Shown here: piece by piece, positions 49,418 to 58,755 of the stretch
How positions within the stretch are numbered: position 1 is the stretch's first letter
How the letters are laid out: each line of letters starts with the position of its first letter
NCBI GenBank assembly: GCA_963729365.1
Contig: CAVSNQ010000022.1
Span: forward strand, 434,001 to 498,000
DNA: 64,000 nucleotides
Reading direction: 5' to 3'
From: JASHPR01 sp963729365
GTDB lineage: Bacteria > Actinomycetota > Actinomycetes > Streptosporangiales > Streptosporangiaceae
The notes under the pieces: model-generated
What the model saw: only the letters and a program-made list of their open reading frames with translations
Databases searched by the model: none
What the model was told of the DNA's origin: nothing
Translations under genes and position numbers: made by a program

Positions 49418-51967
49418 TCAGAGCGCCCCGCGGCGTTGCAGGTAGTTCAGCGCGACCCAGCCGATCGGCACCGGGAGCCAGAAGGTGACGGCCCGGAACA
49501 GCAGGACCGCGCTGAACGCGACGGTGCCGTGCAGCCCGGCGGCGGTCAGGCCGGCCGACAGGGCCGCCTCGACTGCGCCGATCCCGCCTGGCGTCGGCAC
49601 GGCCGATCCGATCGCGCTGCCGGTCAGGTACACCACCGCGACGGCGACGATCGGAAGCGAACCGCCGAACGCGCGGACGGAGACATCGAGGCAGCCGATG
49701 TACGCGGCCGTCACCAGCAGCGCCCCGCCGATGCCCTCGGCCAGCTTGGCGGGCCGCTGCGCGATGTCGAGCAGCCGCGGGATCACCTGGCTGGCGGTCG
49801 AGGCCAGCCGGGACAGCAGCAGCTTGCGGCCGGCCGGCACGGCGAGCACGGCCAGGACCACGGCGACCAGGACGGCCAGCGCGATATACGTCCAGCCCGG
49901 CGGCCGCAGCGTGGTGCCCTTCGAGGTTCCGGCCAGCGCCACGAAGATCACCAGCAGGATCAGGTGCAGCCCGAACGCGACGACCTGCGTGACGCCCACG
50001 CTGGCCACCGCGTCGGCGGGCGCCACCTCGGCGCGGCGCAGGTAGCGGATGTTAAGCGCCGCCCCGCCGACGGCGGCGGGCGTGACCAGGGTCACGAACG
50101 AGCAGGCGATCTGGGTCAGGAAGGTCCGGGCCAGCCTCAGCCGCTCGAACACGAATCCGGACAGCGACCACGTGGCCCCGGCGTAGGTCAGCGCGGACAG
50201 CGCCAGCGCGGCCCAGGTCCACCGCCAGTCGGCGTGGTGGAACAGGTTGCCCATGCTGGTCCTGGTGAGCTCGCCGGCCAGGATGTAGGCCGCGAACACC
50301 GCGGCCACCAGCGTGACCACCGTCCGGAGCCGGATCCGTTCCAGCTGGACCGGGGCGGGCTCGGGCCCGGCCACGACGACGGGCACCAGGCGTTTCCTGA
50401 GCGCGGGCAGCACATCCCGGCGATGGCGCACCGCGGTCCTGGTCGAGCGGTGCAGCACGACCGGCTGGAGCAACGGTGCCACGGCGGCCAGCTCGGCGCT
50501 GCTGATCTTCCCGAGCGCGCTGCTCGCGGCCCGGTCCGGGCCGACCAAGAGCGCCAGCTCGGCCAGCAGCTGGGCCAGGTCCAGGCGCAGTTGAAGGTCG
50601 CTCGCGGCCACATCGCCGTTGCCCGGGTCGAGCAGCATGACGTCACCAATGGCTGCGCGCGTGCGGACGCCGTCGTGGTGATGCGGCCCGAGGCCGTGAG
50701 GCCGGCTGTCGCCGCCGCGGTTGCTGTCGTCGGCGCCGATCAGCACGATGCGGTCGGCGGTGAGCGCCCGGTGCGTGACCCGGCGGCTGTGCAGCAGCAG
50801 CACGGCATCCCAGACGCGCGCGAGCTGCGCGTCCGTGGGCGGCTCGGCCAGCTCGGCCAGGGTCGTCCCGTCGTGGCTGTCGTTGACCAGCACCGCGGCT
50901 TCCGGCCCGACCCTGATCAGCGCGCGCAGGCGGGGCGTGAGCACGCCCGCGTCCTCGGCCGCGTAGGTCAGCAGGGCACGTCGCTCAACCGCCCGCTCCA
51001 CGGTCAGCGGAGCGCTGCGCGACACCTGCGCCTGCAGCCGCAGCCTGCGGTACAGCCGGTAGAACACGTCAGCCGCCTGCTGGTCACGGTCGAAGACGGT
51101 GATGTCCAGCCGGGTGCCGCTGCGGAGGGCCGCGTCGTACATGCGGGTCTCCGCGCTGGCGTCCACGATCCGCCGGATGCTCACGACCGGCACCTCAACC
51201 GCGCTGAGTGCCTCGGCGATCTCGATGGCCGAGGGACGCAGGGAAATCGACCCGACCAGATACCGGAGCCCCGACCCGCACGCGATGCCGACGAGCACGG
51301 TGATCAGCACTGAGAGCACGGTGGTCTGCGCCCCGGCGACGCTGGCCAGCGCGTAGAAGCCGATGGCCAGCCAGAACACGGCCCGCCACCGCGGACGCCC
51401 GGCCAGGCCGATGACCGTGACATAGGCGGTGAGGCCGGACAGGTACCAGTCCAGCGCGGGCACGTGGTGGCCGGGCGGGTGAGTGGGGGTGAGCACGCTG
51501 TACAGGCCAGCGGCGGCCGGGAGCCTGAGCAGCAGGTTGGCGGCGAGGACCAGGCCGACCGTGATGGCGCCCGCGACCGCCGCCTCGGCCAGCCGCCGCA
51601 GCTGGCGGCGGATAAGGGCCCGGATGGCCAGGGCCACGGGCAGCAGGAGCAGCGCCACGTGCGCGGCGAAGCCGAGGAACGGCAGCAGTGCCTTCAGGTG
51701 GTTGCTGGCCAGGACGATGTCGGTCTCGGCGCCGTCCGCGGTCGCGCGGGCGAGCAGGCCGAGGGCGGCCAGCAAGGCGATCTCGATGAGGGCGATGACG
51801 CAGCGCAGCAGGTCCGCGGGTATGCGGACGCGTGACTCCAGGTGATCCTCGACCTGGATCGCGGGCGAGGAAGCCGAGGAGGCTGGCGCGGCGGGGCGCA
51901 CAGGTACCGCCGGAGCCGGGCCGGCGACTCCGGCCGGCGGCGGGTCCTCCTGAGGCAGGGTCACCAC
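49418..51967 (-). CDS. flippase-like (LPG-synthase TM region) protein with degenerate kinase domain
   Basis: An 849-residue membrane protein. A cytoplasmic Pro/Ala-rich start leads to about seven helices (40-240). A soluble middle domain (about 250-530) looks like a degenerate protein kinase: HRALTADRIVLIGADD at the catalytic-loop position and GDVMLLDPGNGDVAASDLQL at the DFG position, without the normal HRD/DFG. The C-terminal part (about 540-849) is the lysylphosphatidylglycerol-synthase TM/UPF0104 flippase-like region (LVTPAAVGGAALNIRYLRRA, GSAVPTPGGIGAVEAALSAGL). It lacks the lysyl-transferase domain. It probably moves a lipid, with the middle domain acting as a sensor. Start GTG 51967. 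Confidence 0.8.
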   Translation of the reverse strand: MVTLPQEDPPPAGVAGPAPAVPVRPAAPASSASSPAIQVEDHLESRVRIPADLLRCVIALIEIALLAALGLLARATADGAETDIVLASNHLKALLPFLGFAAHVALLLLPVALAIRALIRRQLRRLAEAAVAGAITVGLVLAANLLLRLPAAAGLYSVLTPTHPPGHHVPALDWYLSGLTAYVTVIGLAGRPRWRAVFWLAIGFYALASVAGAQTTVLSVLITVLVGIACGSGLRYLVGSISLRPSAIEIAEALSAVEVPVVSIRRIVDASAETRMYDAALRSGTRLDITVFDRDQQAADVFYRLYRRLRLQAQVSRSAPLTVERAVERRALLTYAAEDAGVLTPRLRALIRVGPEAAVLVNDSHDGTTLAELAEPPTDAQLARVWDAVLLLHSRRVTHRALTADRIVLIGADDSNRGGDSRPHGLGPHHHDGVRTRAAIGDVMLLDPGNGDVAASDLQLRLDLAQLLAELALLVGPDRAASSALGKISSAELAAVAPLLQPVVLHRSTRTAVRHRRDVLPALRKRLVPVVVAGPEPAPVQLERIRLRTVVTLVAAVFAAYILAGELTRTSMGNLFHHADWRWTWAALALSALTYAGATWSLSGFVFERLRLARTFLTQIACSFVTLVTPAAVGGAALNIRYLRRAEVAPADAVASVGVTQVVAFGLHLILLVIFVALAGTSKGTTLRPPGWTYIALAVLVAVVLAVLAVPAGRKLLLSRLASTASQVIPRLLDIAQRPAKLAEGIGGALLVTAAYIGCLDVSVRAFGGSLPIVAVAVVYLTGSAIGSAVPTPGGIGAVEAALSAGLTAAGLHGTVAFSAVLLFRAVTFWLPVPIGWVALNYLQRRGAL

Positions 51968-52098
51968 ATGATGGTTTCACCTGGTTCTCAGTAAGCACAG
52001 GGGGCGTCCCGAACCAGACCTGCGCCCGGTGCCCGGGTTGGCCACGCTCCCCGCGGCTTGCTGCGCTGCCCGGGCGGGCCGCGCGGCGGGATAGTCGG

Positions 52099-55000
52099 TC
52101 AGCGGTAGGTCCTCGCCCACGCCGGCTGGGCCCGGTCGCCGCCGGTGAGCTGCTGGTAGAGGGCCACGCTGTCGGGGTGGGGCTCGCCGTCGGCGGCAAT
52201 GTCCGTCATGGTGTCCAGGCAGCGGCTCCACGCCTCGCGTACCCCGGCCAGGTTGCCCGCCGCGTGCTCGGCGCGCATCAGCGCCCGCCACAGCTGCTCG
52301 GCGGCGACGTCACCGGCTAGGCCGGTTCGCGCCGCGCGAGCCGAGGCCGACGGGTCTCCGGCCCGCAGCTCAAGCTCGGCGAGCAGCTCGGCCGTGTCGA
52401 CGATCTGCGCCCGCACGGTCTCGGTGAAGGCAAGGTCCAGCCACCAGTGGTAGCAGCCGGTGAACGGCTTGCCGCGGATCAGCGTCAGGGCCTCCCGCAG
52501 GCAGCCGACATCACGGTCGGCGATCCCCCGCTCGCTCAGCTCCTCGAAGTCGGCCCAGTCGAACCTGGCGTCCTGGTGGAGTGCGTACTGGCCGGCTCCG
52601 AGATGCTCGATCCACACCCTTCCGTCGGCCGCCCGGCCAAGCTGGCGCCGGGTGCGCACGATCAGCTGGCGCAGCGAGTCACTCGGCTTCGGGTGATCGG
52701 GATCGGCGCCGAGCAGGTAGCACAGCTGGGCATTGGACAGCCCGTCCCGCCCGTTCAGCGCGAGGGCCAGGATGAGCTGGCTCTGCGCGGGCTGCAGCGC
52801 GGCGGGGGCGCCGTTGACCGTGAACGTCCCCATGACGCCGATCAGCAGCCCCGGTTCCTCGGCCTGGCCGTCGGTCAGGCGCGGCGGGTCAGGCTGATCG
52901 GACGGAGCATCAGGCGCGTCCTCGGCGGACGGCGGTTCCGCAGCGGCCGGCGGTTCCCCAGCGGACGGCGGCTCCTCGGCGGACGGCGGGTCCTCGGCGG
53001 ACGGCGGCTCCTGGAGGCCGACGAGCTCTGGTGCCGGCGGCCACGAGGAGCCGTCGTAGGGCGGCTCATCGGCGGCGACGTCGTTCAGGTCGGCCGCGAT
53101 CTGGAACAAGGCGGTCAGGGCCTGGTAGTCGTCGCTGGTCAGCGGCTGCGGCCAGACGTCCAGGTGCAGCGGCGACACGTGCCCGACGATCCCGCCCGGC
53201 CGGGCCGGGTCAGCGTCGAGCCGGAAGCTGGCGGGCGCGGGATGACCCTCCGGGACGTCGCTGCCGCCGGCCACCAGCGCCGCGATCCCCGCCGGATCGC
53301 TGGCCAGGTCGGCCAGCATCGCCATCTGGTCCGGGGTCGGGGCAATCCGGCTGACCAGGAGCGTCAGCGCCCAGTCCTCGTCGCGCGGATCGAGGAGCCG
53401 GCGCCGGCGCACGTCGGCCCGGTCCGCGTCGCCCAGCCGGCGCCGCAGCGCCACGGCCTTGGAGGCGAGCAGGTCCAGGGCCTCGGCCAGGCTGGCGCAG
53501 CAGGTCGCCCGCCCGTCCACCGCCTCCAGCTCGGGGAACCCGGCCAGGATCAGGTCATACCAGCCGGCCAGCTGGCTGGTGGTCAGCTCCGCCGCCGCGG
53601 TCGACAGCACCAGGTCGGCCAGGTCGGCCGGGCCGTCGACCGTCGTGACCCGCAGGTACTCCAGATCGATCAGCACGTACCCGCCGTCGGCCGCGGCGCC
53701 CGCGGTCAGCAGCCCGGGCAGCAGATCGCCGGCCTGCGCAGGACCGAATGGCTCCGCTGGAGCATGCCGGGGCAGCTCCAGCTGCCAGGCGGTGCCCTGC
53801 CGTCCCCCGGGCACGGCGAACGGCGCGGGCGGCGGCTCGCTCGACGGGCTGGCCAGCAGCAGTTCCAGGCCCGACCGGTGCACGAGAACCCCGGTGACAT
53901 CCGGGATCTGCTGCCCGGCGGCCACCAGGCCGGCCCCGAGCTCGCTCAGCGCCGAGCGCAGCGCGGGCGCGGGTTGCGGCATGGGCCCGGGCCCCGCGCC
54001 GTCATACCGGAGCGGCCCGGACTCGCGCGCTCCGCCGTCATAGAGCAGCGGCCCCGACTCCGGCCCCGCGCCGTCATAGAGCAGCGGCCCCGACTCCGGC
54101 CCCGCGCCGTCATAGAGCAGCGGCCCGGACTCCGGCTCCGCGCCCGCGTAGAACAGCGCCTCCGGCTCCGGCCGGCCCGTCCCCGCGTACAGCAACGACT
54201 CGGGCCCGGGCGCCGCGTCCGCATAGAACAGAGCGTCCGACTCCGGCCTCGCCCCGGCGTACAGCGGCTCCGGCCCGGGCTCGGCCGGGTACGGCCGCGC
54301 CGCGGCGCGCAGCCGCTGTTCGGCCGCGATCACCGGCGCGCTCGCGGGCACCGGGATCCGCCGGCCGAAGCGGCGGGCCTGCCGCTGGCGGCGGCGCATC
54401 CGGGCCAGGGCGACGCCCGCCCCGCCGACCAGCACGCCCGCGGCGAACACGGCGAACGGCGGGACCTCGGCCAGCTCGGACGCGTGCGCGGCAGTCGCGT
54501 CCGGGTGCGCAGGCGCGGGCGCCTGGGCCGGGGCCGGGGGGTCGGCGGCGGGCGGGCCAGCGGCGGCGCCAGCGGGATCCGTGGCCGCTCCGCCCGGGGT
54601 GGCCACCGGGTGCGGGCGGCTGAAGCGCGGGTCACGGGAATCGTGCCCGCCGTGCGGGCCCGCTGCGTGGCCGACCGGGGTGGTTGGCCCCGTGGACGAC
54701 AGCCCGGTGGGGGGGCTCGCGGGCAGCTGCAGTACCCACCCCGGCCAGATAACCGACGGATCGGTGAACGTCTGGCCGTTGCCCATGTGGTGCCCGACGT
54801 TGAGCTTGACGATCTCCGGATAGAGATCCCCGTCGCCGAGGTAGCGCTGAGCGATCGACCAGAGGCAATCGCCGCTACGGACAGTTACCATCTGATAGAA
54901 GCCCATGCTCATCACCTGGGGGGCTGGCGGATCGGCGGCCGTTGCCCCGGCGGGCCGGTCCGGTGACAGGCCGGCGGGAACAGCCGCCGGCGGCCCGGAT

Positions 55001-55431
55001 CGCACCGCCGAGGCGGTCGTGACTGAGGCAGGCGCGGCGCTGGCCAGCACGGCGGCCGACTGGCTGCTGAAGGCGAGGGCTATGACCGCGATCAGAAAGC
55101 TGGCCGAGTGCTGCAGCCCGCCGAGCCGCAGCCTCGGGGCGCTGCGCCCGCGCAGCGCCGCCTGAGCCTCCGCGACCACCGCGACGGTGAACGCCGCCCA
55201 CGCTATCCAGCTGATGTCGCGAACGGCGCCCAGGAACACGGTGCCGTTGTCGCGGTGCAGCAGCAGCGTGGTGACGTGATGCCACGCGGGGACGTGCTGT
55301 GGCAGCGGGTCCCCGCCCAGCTTGTACAGCGCCAGCGGCAGGCCGACCACCAGAGCGATCAGCGTCGCCAGCGCGGTACCGCCGCGCAGGACCGCGGCCG
55401 GGCCGCGGCGCCTGGAGGCCCGGCCGGTCAT
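52099..55431 (-). CDS. membrane LysM protein with C-terminal BTAD (SARP-type) domain, last gene of the Tad operon
   Basis: An 1110-residue protein. Helices lie near residues 20-38, 65-90 and 108-130 (ASFLIAVIALAFSSQSAAVLA). A LysM domain is at about 180-235 (VTVRSGDCLWSIAQRYLGDG, WPGWVLQLP), for peptidoglycan binding. Another helix near 315-335 (FAVFAAGVLVGGAGVALA) returns the chain to the cytoplasm. A long low-complexity region includes 12-residue repeats. The end (about 850-1100) is an OmpR-like winged helix plus BTAD (GVMGTFTVNGAPAALQPAQSQL, LRQLIVRTRRQLG, LWRALMRAEHAAG). ATG 55431 overlaps the TadG stop. It could link cell-wall state to gene expression or pilus assembly. Confidence 0.82.
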   Translation of the reverse strand: MTGRASRRRGPAAVLRGGTALATLIALVVGLPLALYKLGGDPLPQHVPAWHHVTTLLLHRDNGTVFLGAVRDISWIAWAAFTVAVVAEAQAALRGRSAPRLRLGGLQHSASFLIAVIALAFSSQSAAVLASAAPASVTTASAVRSGPPAAVPAGLSPDRPAGATAADPPAPQVMSMGFYQMVTVRSGDCLWSIAQRYLGDGDLYPEIVKLNVGHHMGNGQTFTDPSVIWPGWVLQLPASPPTGLSSTGPTTPVGHAAGPHGGHDSRDPRFSRPHPVATPGGAATDPAGAAAGPPAADPPAPAQAPAPAHPDATAAHASELAEVPPFAVFAAGVLVGGAGVALARMRRRQRQARRFGRRIPVPASAPVIAAEQRLRAAARPYPAEPGPEPLYAGARPESDALFYADAAPGPESLLYAGTGRPEPEALFYAGAEPESGPLLYDGAGPESGPLLYDGAGPESGPLLYDGGARESGPLRYDGAGPGPMPQPAPALRSALSELGAGLVAAGQQIPDVTGVLVHRSGLELLLASPSSEPPPAPFAVPGGRQGTAWQLELPRHAPAEPFGPAQAGDLLPGLLTAGAAADGGYVLIDLEYLRVTTVDGPADLADLVLSTAAAELTTSQLAGWYDLILAGFPELEAVDGRATCCASLAEALDLLASKAVALRRRLGDADRADVRRRRLLDPRDEDWALTLLVSRIAPTPDQMAMLADLASDPAGIAALVAGGSDVPEGHPAPASFRLDADPARPGGIVGHVSPLHLDVWPQPLTSDDYQALTALFQIAADLNDVAADEPPYDGSSWPPAPELVGLQEPPSAEDPPSAEEPPSAGEPPAAAEPPSAEDAPDAPSDQPDPPRLTDGQAEEPGLLIGVMGTFTVNGAPAALQPAQSQLILALALNGRDGLSNAQLCYLLGADPDHPKPSDSLRQLIVRTRRQLGRAADGRVWIEHLGAGQYALHQDARFDWADFEELSERGIADRDVGCLREALTLIRGKPFTGCYHWWLDLAFTETVRAQIVDTAELLAELELRAGDPSASARAARTGLAGDVAAEQLWRALMRAEHAAGNLAGVREAWSRCLDTMTDIAADGEPHPDSVALYQQLTGGDRAQPAWARTYR
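53998..54141 (-). repeat. 36-bp tandem repeat, four units, in the LysM-BTAD gene
   Basis: Units at 53998, 54034, 54070 and 54106, each encoding ESGPLLYDGAGP-type 12-residue repeats. Units 2 and 3 are identical and unit 4 differs at two positions. More degenerate relatives (LFYADA, LLYAGTG, LFYAGAE) continue to about 54270. It is in frame and contains no spacers. Confidence 0.72.
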
Positions 55432-55862
55432 GCCTGCGGTCCCGTCACGCCGGTCACCAGCGCGGCGGTCGCCGAGCCCGTCGAGGTCATCGAGTCGATA
55501 CCGATGATCGACAGCACCCGCGTCGGCCCGGTCACGGTGACTGTCACCTGGATCGACTCGGTACCCACCGGGGTGACACTGCCCTGGTAGCCGGCGTTGG
55601 CCAGGTACTGCCGCGCGGCCGCGATGGCCTGGCCCTGATCCACCGTGAACGACCCGGTTGAGTACGCGTTCGCCTGGTTCACCATGCCCGCTCCGGCCCT
55701 GGCCGCCTCCTGCGCGATGGCCGTGGCGTTCTCCGCCTGGTTCAGCTTGGCGCCACCGTCGATCACGATCCCGGCCAGGGCGATCAGCGCCACGAACAGC
55801 GCCAGCAGCATCAGCGTGATCGATCCCTGATCGCCGGCGCCTCGCCTGCCCGGTAATGTCAT
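55428..55862 (-). CDS. TadG-like pseudopilin/pilus assembly protein
   Basis: A 144-residue protein with one N-terminal helix: DQGSITLMLLALFVALIALAG. A prepilin-like Gly precedes the helix (G-SITLM), but the usual Glu at +5 is Met. It contains IVIDGGAKLNQAENATAIAQEAARAG, the stretch common to TadG and TadE-like proteins, and a small external domain (VTVTVTGPTRVLSIIGIDSM). Start ATG 55862. Its TGA overlaps the LysM-BTAD start. It lies in the Tad operon after two TadE-type genes. Confidence 0.78.
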   Translation of the reverse strand: MTLPGRRGAGDQGSITLMLLALFVALIALAGIVIDGGAKLNQAENATAIAQEAARAGAGMVNQANAYSTGSFTVDQGQAIAAARQYLANAGYQGSVTPVGTESIQVTVTVTGPTRVLSIIGIDSMTSTGSATAALVTGVTGPQA

Positions 55863-55929
55863 CTGGCGCTTCCCGTCCTCCCAGCCTCGTCGCCGAGTTT
55901 GCGCCTGCGGTGTGATAGTCACTGTGACC

Positions 55930-56379
55930 TCACCGTCCCCGGTACGGGTCGAGTGGCGACGTGAACGTCGCATTGAGTGTCTTGCTCCCCGGCATGCCGG
56001 GCACCACGAGGTTGGACAGGGAGACCCGGCACGTGACCGTGGCCTGGACAGTGGCGGGCTCGCCGACCGGCACCCCGAAGCCGGTCACGTTCACTGTCAC
56101 CACCGGATCGCAATTCAGGCCGTCCTGGTTGAGGGCCGCCCGGGCGCTGGAGAGTGCCGCCGTCTGGGCCGCGCCGGGCGTCAGCGAGATCGAGGCCTGC
56201 CTGGCCGCGTCGCGGGCGGCCGCGGCGACCGATCCCTGTGCCACCGAGGTCCGCCCGGCAGCGATCACGAGGCCGAGCAGGAACAGGATCACGGGCGCCA
56301 GGATGACCAGCTCGAGCGCGGCGTTGCCCGCATCGCGGCCGCGGCTGCTGGACTGGATCCGCACGAGTCCTTCGTTCAC
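55930..56379 (-). CDS. TadE-like pseudopilin
   Basis: A 149-residue protein with a prepilin-like junction DAG-NAALELVILAPVILFLLGLVI: Gly at -1 and Glu at +5, as processed by TadV-type peptidase. An Ala-rich helix (SVAAAARDAARQASISL) and an external beta domain with CDPVVTVNVTGFGVPVG and a second Cys (VTCRVSLSNL) follow; the two could form a disulfide. GTG 56379 starts one base after the upstream stop. Confidence 0.8.
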   Translation of the reverse strand: MNEGLVRIQSSSRGRDAGNAALELVILAPVILFLLGLVIAAGRTSVAQGSVAAAARDAARQASISLTPGAAQTAALSSARAALNQDGLNCDPVVTVNVTGFGVPVGEPATVQATVTCRVSLSNLVVPGMPGSKTLNATFTSPLDPYRGR

Positions 56380-56380
56380 C

Positions 56381-56782
56381 TCAGGGCGCCGCGAACTTCT
56401 CGACCGGTGCCTGAGCCGCCTCGGTGACGCTGACCACCAGGCCAGGCACGACCGACGGCACCCGCCCGGAGACCCTGATCTCAACCGTCGCCGCGGTGCT
56501 GCCCGCCCCGGTCGCGGACGGGCCGAGCAGGTAACCGGAGGCGGCCGACCGGGCGAAGGCCAGTGCCGCGCTCGGCCCGGCGCCCGGCCGGGCGCCGCTC
56601 ACCCGCGCGGCGTCGGCGCCCTGGCGCGCGGCGGCCAGGGCCGCCTGCCTGGCCAGGAACCACAGCGAGGCCTGGGCGATGACCATCACGGCCATGAGGA
56701 ACACCGGCACGATGATCACGTAGCTCAAGGTCAGCGCTCCGGTGTCTGAGCCGCATTTCCTGCGGCAGCCAGCGGATCGCAT
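56381..56782 (-). CDS. TadE-like pseudopilin, divergent
   Basis: A 133-residue TadE-type protein. After a basic Cys-containing N-terminus (MRSAGCRRKCGSDTG) comes the helix ALTLSYVIIVPVFLMAVMVI. The +5 position after Gly is Ser, not Glu, so it may be poorly processed or interact differently. The Ala-rich stretch AALAAARQGADAARVSG is typical of the family. It starts three bases after the Flp-like gene stop and abuts the next TadE. Confidence 0.76.
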   Translation of the reverse strand: MRSAGCRRKCGSDTGALTLSYVIIVPVFLMAVMVIAQASLWFLARQAALAAARQGADAARVSGARPGAGPSAALAFARSAASGYLLGPSATGAGSTAATVEIRVSGRVPSVVPGLVVSVTEAAQAPVEKFAAP

Positions 56783-56785
56783 CGC

Positions 56786-56989
56786 CTAGGGGATGTTGCT
56801 CTCGTACTGCTTGATCTTGCCGACGAAGAACACGCCCGCGGCCACGGCCGCGGCGACCAGGATCCCGGCGATCACGATCCATTCCAGCGTGATCGCGCCG
56901 GACTGGGGATCGCCGTCGAGCGCCGCGCGGGCGCGCCAGCGTGCCCGGTCGAGCAGGTACCTGATGGCGAACCAGAGCGGGTTCATCAT
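56786..56989 (-). CDS. Flp-type pilin (67 aa)
   Basis: The major pilin candidate of the Tad system. A 67-residue protein with a basic leader of about 31 residues ending QSG, then AITLEWIVIAGILVAAAVAAGVFF and a short tail KIKQYESNIP. The cleavage motif G-AITLEW has Glu at +5 and Trp in place of the Flp Tyr at +6. It lies 24 bases after the TadC-like gene, in the expected order. Confidence 0.8.
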   Translation of the reverse strand: MMNPLWFAIRYLLDRARWRARAALDGDPQSGAITLEWIVIAGILVAAAVAAGVFFVGKIKQYESNIP

Positions 56990-57013
56990 GGGCCTCCGTT
57001 TCTGGGACGCGGG

Positions 57014-57883
57014 CTAGCCAGCGCCGAAGGTGCGGTCGAGGACGGGGAAGATCAGTAGCACAAGGAAGCCGACACCGAGCAGGGCGATCGGGATCACCAT
57101 CGTGGTGCTGCGCGCGCCGGCTTTGGCCCGGTCGGCGGCCTGCGCCTGGGCTCGCATCGAGGCGGCCCGCGCCGCGAGGGTGTCCAGGATCTTGGCGCCT
57201 TCGTGCCCGGCGACCTCGGCGATGTCGGCCAGGTCCGCGAGCTCGCTGACCCCGGTCTCGCGGGCCAGGCGGGCCAGGGCGGTCCAGGGCGCGTCACCGG
57301 CCCGGCGGGCCGCGTCCAGGGCGCCCGAGATGCGGCCGAACGCCCAGCCGCCGCCGATCTCGGCAGCCGCCTCGAGAGCCTCGGTGGGCCCGGCGCCGGC
57401 CCCCCGCTCGAGCGCGACCAGGTCGAGGTAGCTCGTGAGCGCGTGCCGGAAGTCGCTCCGCCGCTCGGCCGCGTTGACCCTGGTGACCAGGTCAGGCGCG
57501 AAGAACAGGCCGACGCCGCAGGCCAGCGAGGCGATCGCGGGCACCTGCCAGGCCACGCTGAACCCGCCCAGGGCCATCAGCTCGACCAGCACCGGCGGTA
57601 CCGCGAGCCCGAGCAGGCCGCAGGTTATCTTGCTGGCGATCCAGACATCGCGGTCCTGCCCGAGCAGGGCCAGGTCCGCCGAGGGCACGGGCAGCCAGGG
57701 CATCTCCGCGGAGATATGCCGGGCCAGCCGCAAGGACACGGACGCCCGGCGGCCCGGCGGCGCGGCCGAATCCAGCCGGGCCAGCGCGGCGTCGAGCCGC
57801 GAGGGCGCCGGGACGATCTCGCGGACCACCACGAAGATGCCCAGGCCGCCGAGGATGCCTGAGACGATCACCCACAGGCTCAC
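57014..57883 (-). CDS. tadC: TadC-like inner-membrane platform protein (T2SF domain)
   Basis: A 289-residue type II secretion F-domain protein. The first helix is VIVSGILGGLGIFVVVREIV. A middle pair of helices (ITCGLLGLAVPPVLVELMAL, VPAIASLACGVGLFFAPDL) precedes the T2SF domain (RSDFRHALTSYLDLVALERGAGAG, PTEALEAAAEIGG) and a last helix MVIPIALLGVGFLVLLIFPVL. It anchors the CpaF motor in the membrane with TadB. GTG 57883 overlaps the TadB stop (GTGA) and follows GGAGG. Confidence 0.87.
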   Translation of the reverse strand: MSLWVIVSGILGGLGIFVVVREIVPAPSRLDAALARLDSAAPPGRRASVSLRLARHISAEMPWLPVPSADLALLGQDRDVWIASKITCGLLGLAVPPVLVELMALGGFSVAWQVPAIASLACGVGLFFAPDLVTRVNAAERRSDFRHALTSYLDLVALERGAGAGPTEALEAAAEIGGGWAFGRISGALDAARRAGDAPWTALARLARETGVSELADLADIAEVAGHEGAKILDTLAARAASMRAQAQAADRAKAGARSTTMVIPIALLGVGFLVLLIFPVLDRTFGAG

Positions 57884-58755
57884 TGTGGCCTCCCGGCCTG
57901 CGCTAGATCGGCCGGCCTCCGGGCCGGGTCGGCCTCGAGGAACCGTCCCGGGGCCGGCATCGTGCCGAGGCGATGCAGCCAGCCGAGACCGATGGCGTAC
58001 AGCCCGGCGACGAGGGCGAGCACCAGTTCCCCGGCGAAAGTGCCGAACGGCGCCGAGTAGGACCGGTTCAGCACGGCGAAGGCGGTGAACCCCAGGATGA
58101 ACACCGCGATCCACCTGACCGTCGTCCGGTGCACCGCCCGCTCCGCCTCGATGTCACGCCGGGCCGCGACGTCCCTGGCCAGCATCACCGCCAGCGCGTT
58201 GAGAACCTCGCGCACTCCCCCGCCGCGGCGGCCGGTCGCGATGATCAGCGCGGCCGCTATCCGGTCGGCCGCGGGGTCGGCGATGTCGGCGGCGAACGCC
58301 CGCAGCGCGGCCTCGGTGCCGGTCCGGGCCGACAGCCTGCGCGCGAGCGCGGTCACCGGCTCGGCGATCGCGGCGGGCGCGGTACGGACGCTGGCCTCCA
58401 GGGCTTCCTCGAGGCCGCGGCTGGCGGTCAGCATGTCGCTGAGCCGCCGGATCCACTGCTCCAGGCCTTCCAGCATCTCGGTGCGGCGCCGCTGCCCGCG
58501 CACGAAGCTCAGCCGGGGCAGGAAGATGACCGCCGCGGCGACCGCGAGCCCGGCCACCGGCCACCGGGTGATGGCCAGCATGGCCAGCCCGGCCGGCACC
58601 GCGACCAGCATCCGCCACCGCTGCGGGGGCGTGAACGTCCGCGGCTTCCCTTTCGCCCGCGCGGCGGGCGGCCGCGGACGGCCGATCAGTTCCCGGACGC
58701 CGAGCACCAGCCCGACGGCGATCAGTCCCCCGGCCAGGGCGGCCAGCAGCATCAT
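57880..58755 (-). CDS. tadB: TadB-like inner-membrane platform protein (T2SF domain)
   Basis: A 291-residue T2SF protein. Helix 1 is MMLLAALAGGLIAVGLVLGV. Two helices near 50-85 (LVAVPAGLAMLAITRWPVAG) precede the F domain with LEQWIRRLSDMLTASRGLEEALEAS and GRRGGGVREVLNALAVMLARD, and the last helices are WIAVFILGFTAFAVLN and LVLALVAGLYAIGLG. It pairs with TadC. ATG 58755 overlaps the CpaF stop. Confidence 0.88.
   Translation of the reverse strand: MMLLAALAGGLIAVGLVLGVRELIGRPRPPAARAKGKPRTFTPPQRWRMLVAVPAGLAMLAITRWPVAGLAVAAAVIFLPRLSFVRGQRRRTEMLEGLEQWIRRLSDMLTASRGLEEALEASVRTAPAAIAEPVTALARRLSARTGTEAALRAFAADIADPAADRIAAALIIATGRRGGGVREVLNALAVMLARDVAARRDIEAERAVHRTTVRWIAVFILGFTAFAVLNRSYSAPFGTFAGELVLALVAGLYAIGLGWLHRLGTMPAPGRFLEADPARRPADLAQAGRPQ

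Noticed and set aside
53998..54141. Regular 36-bp repeats as a CRISPR array
   Set aside because: Units are directly adjacent without spacers and stay in frame inside a coding region.
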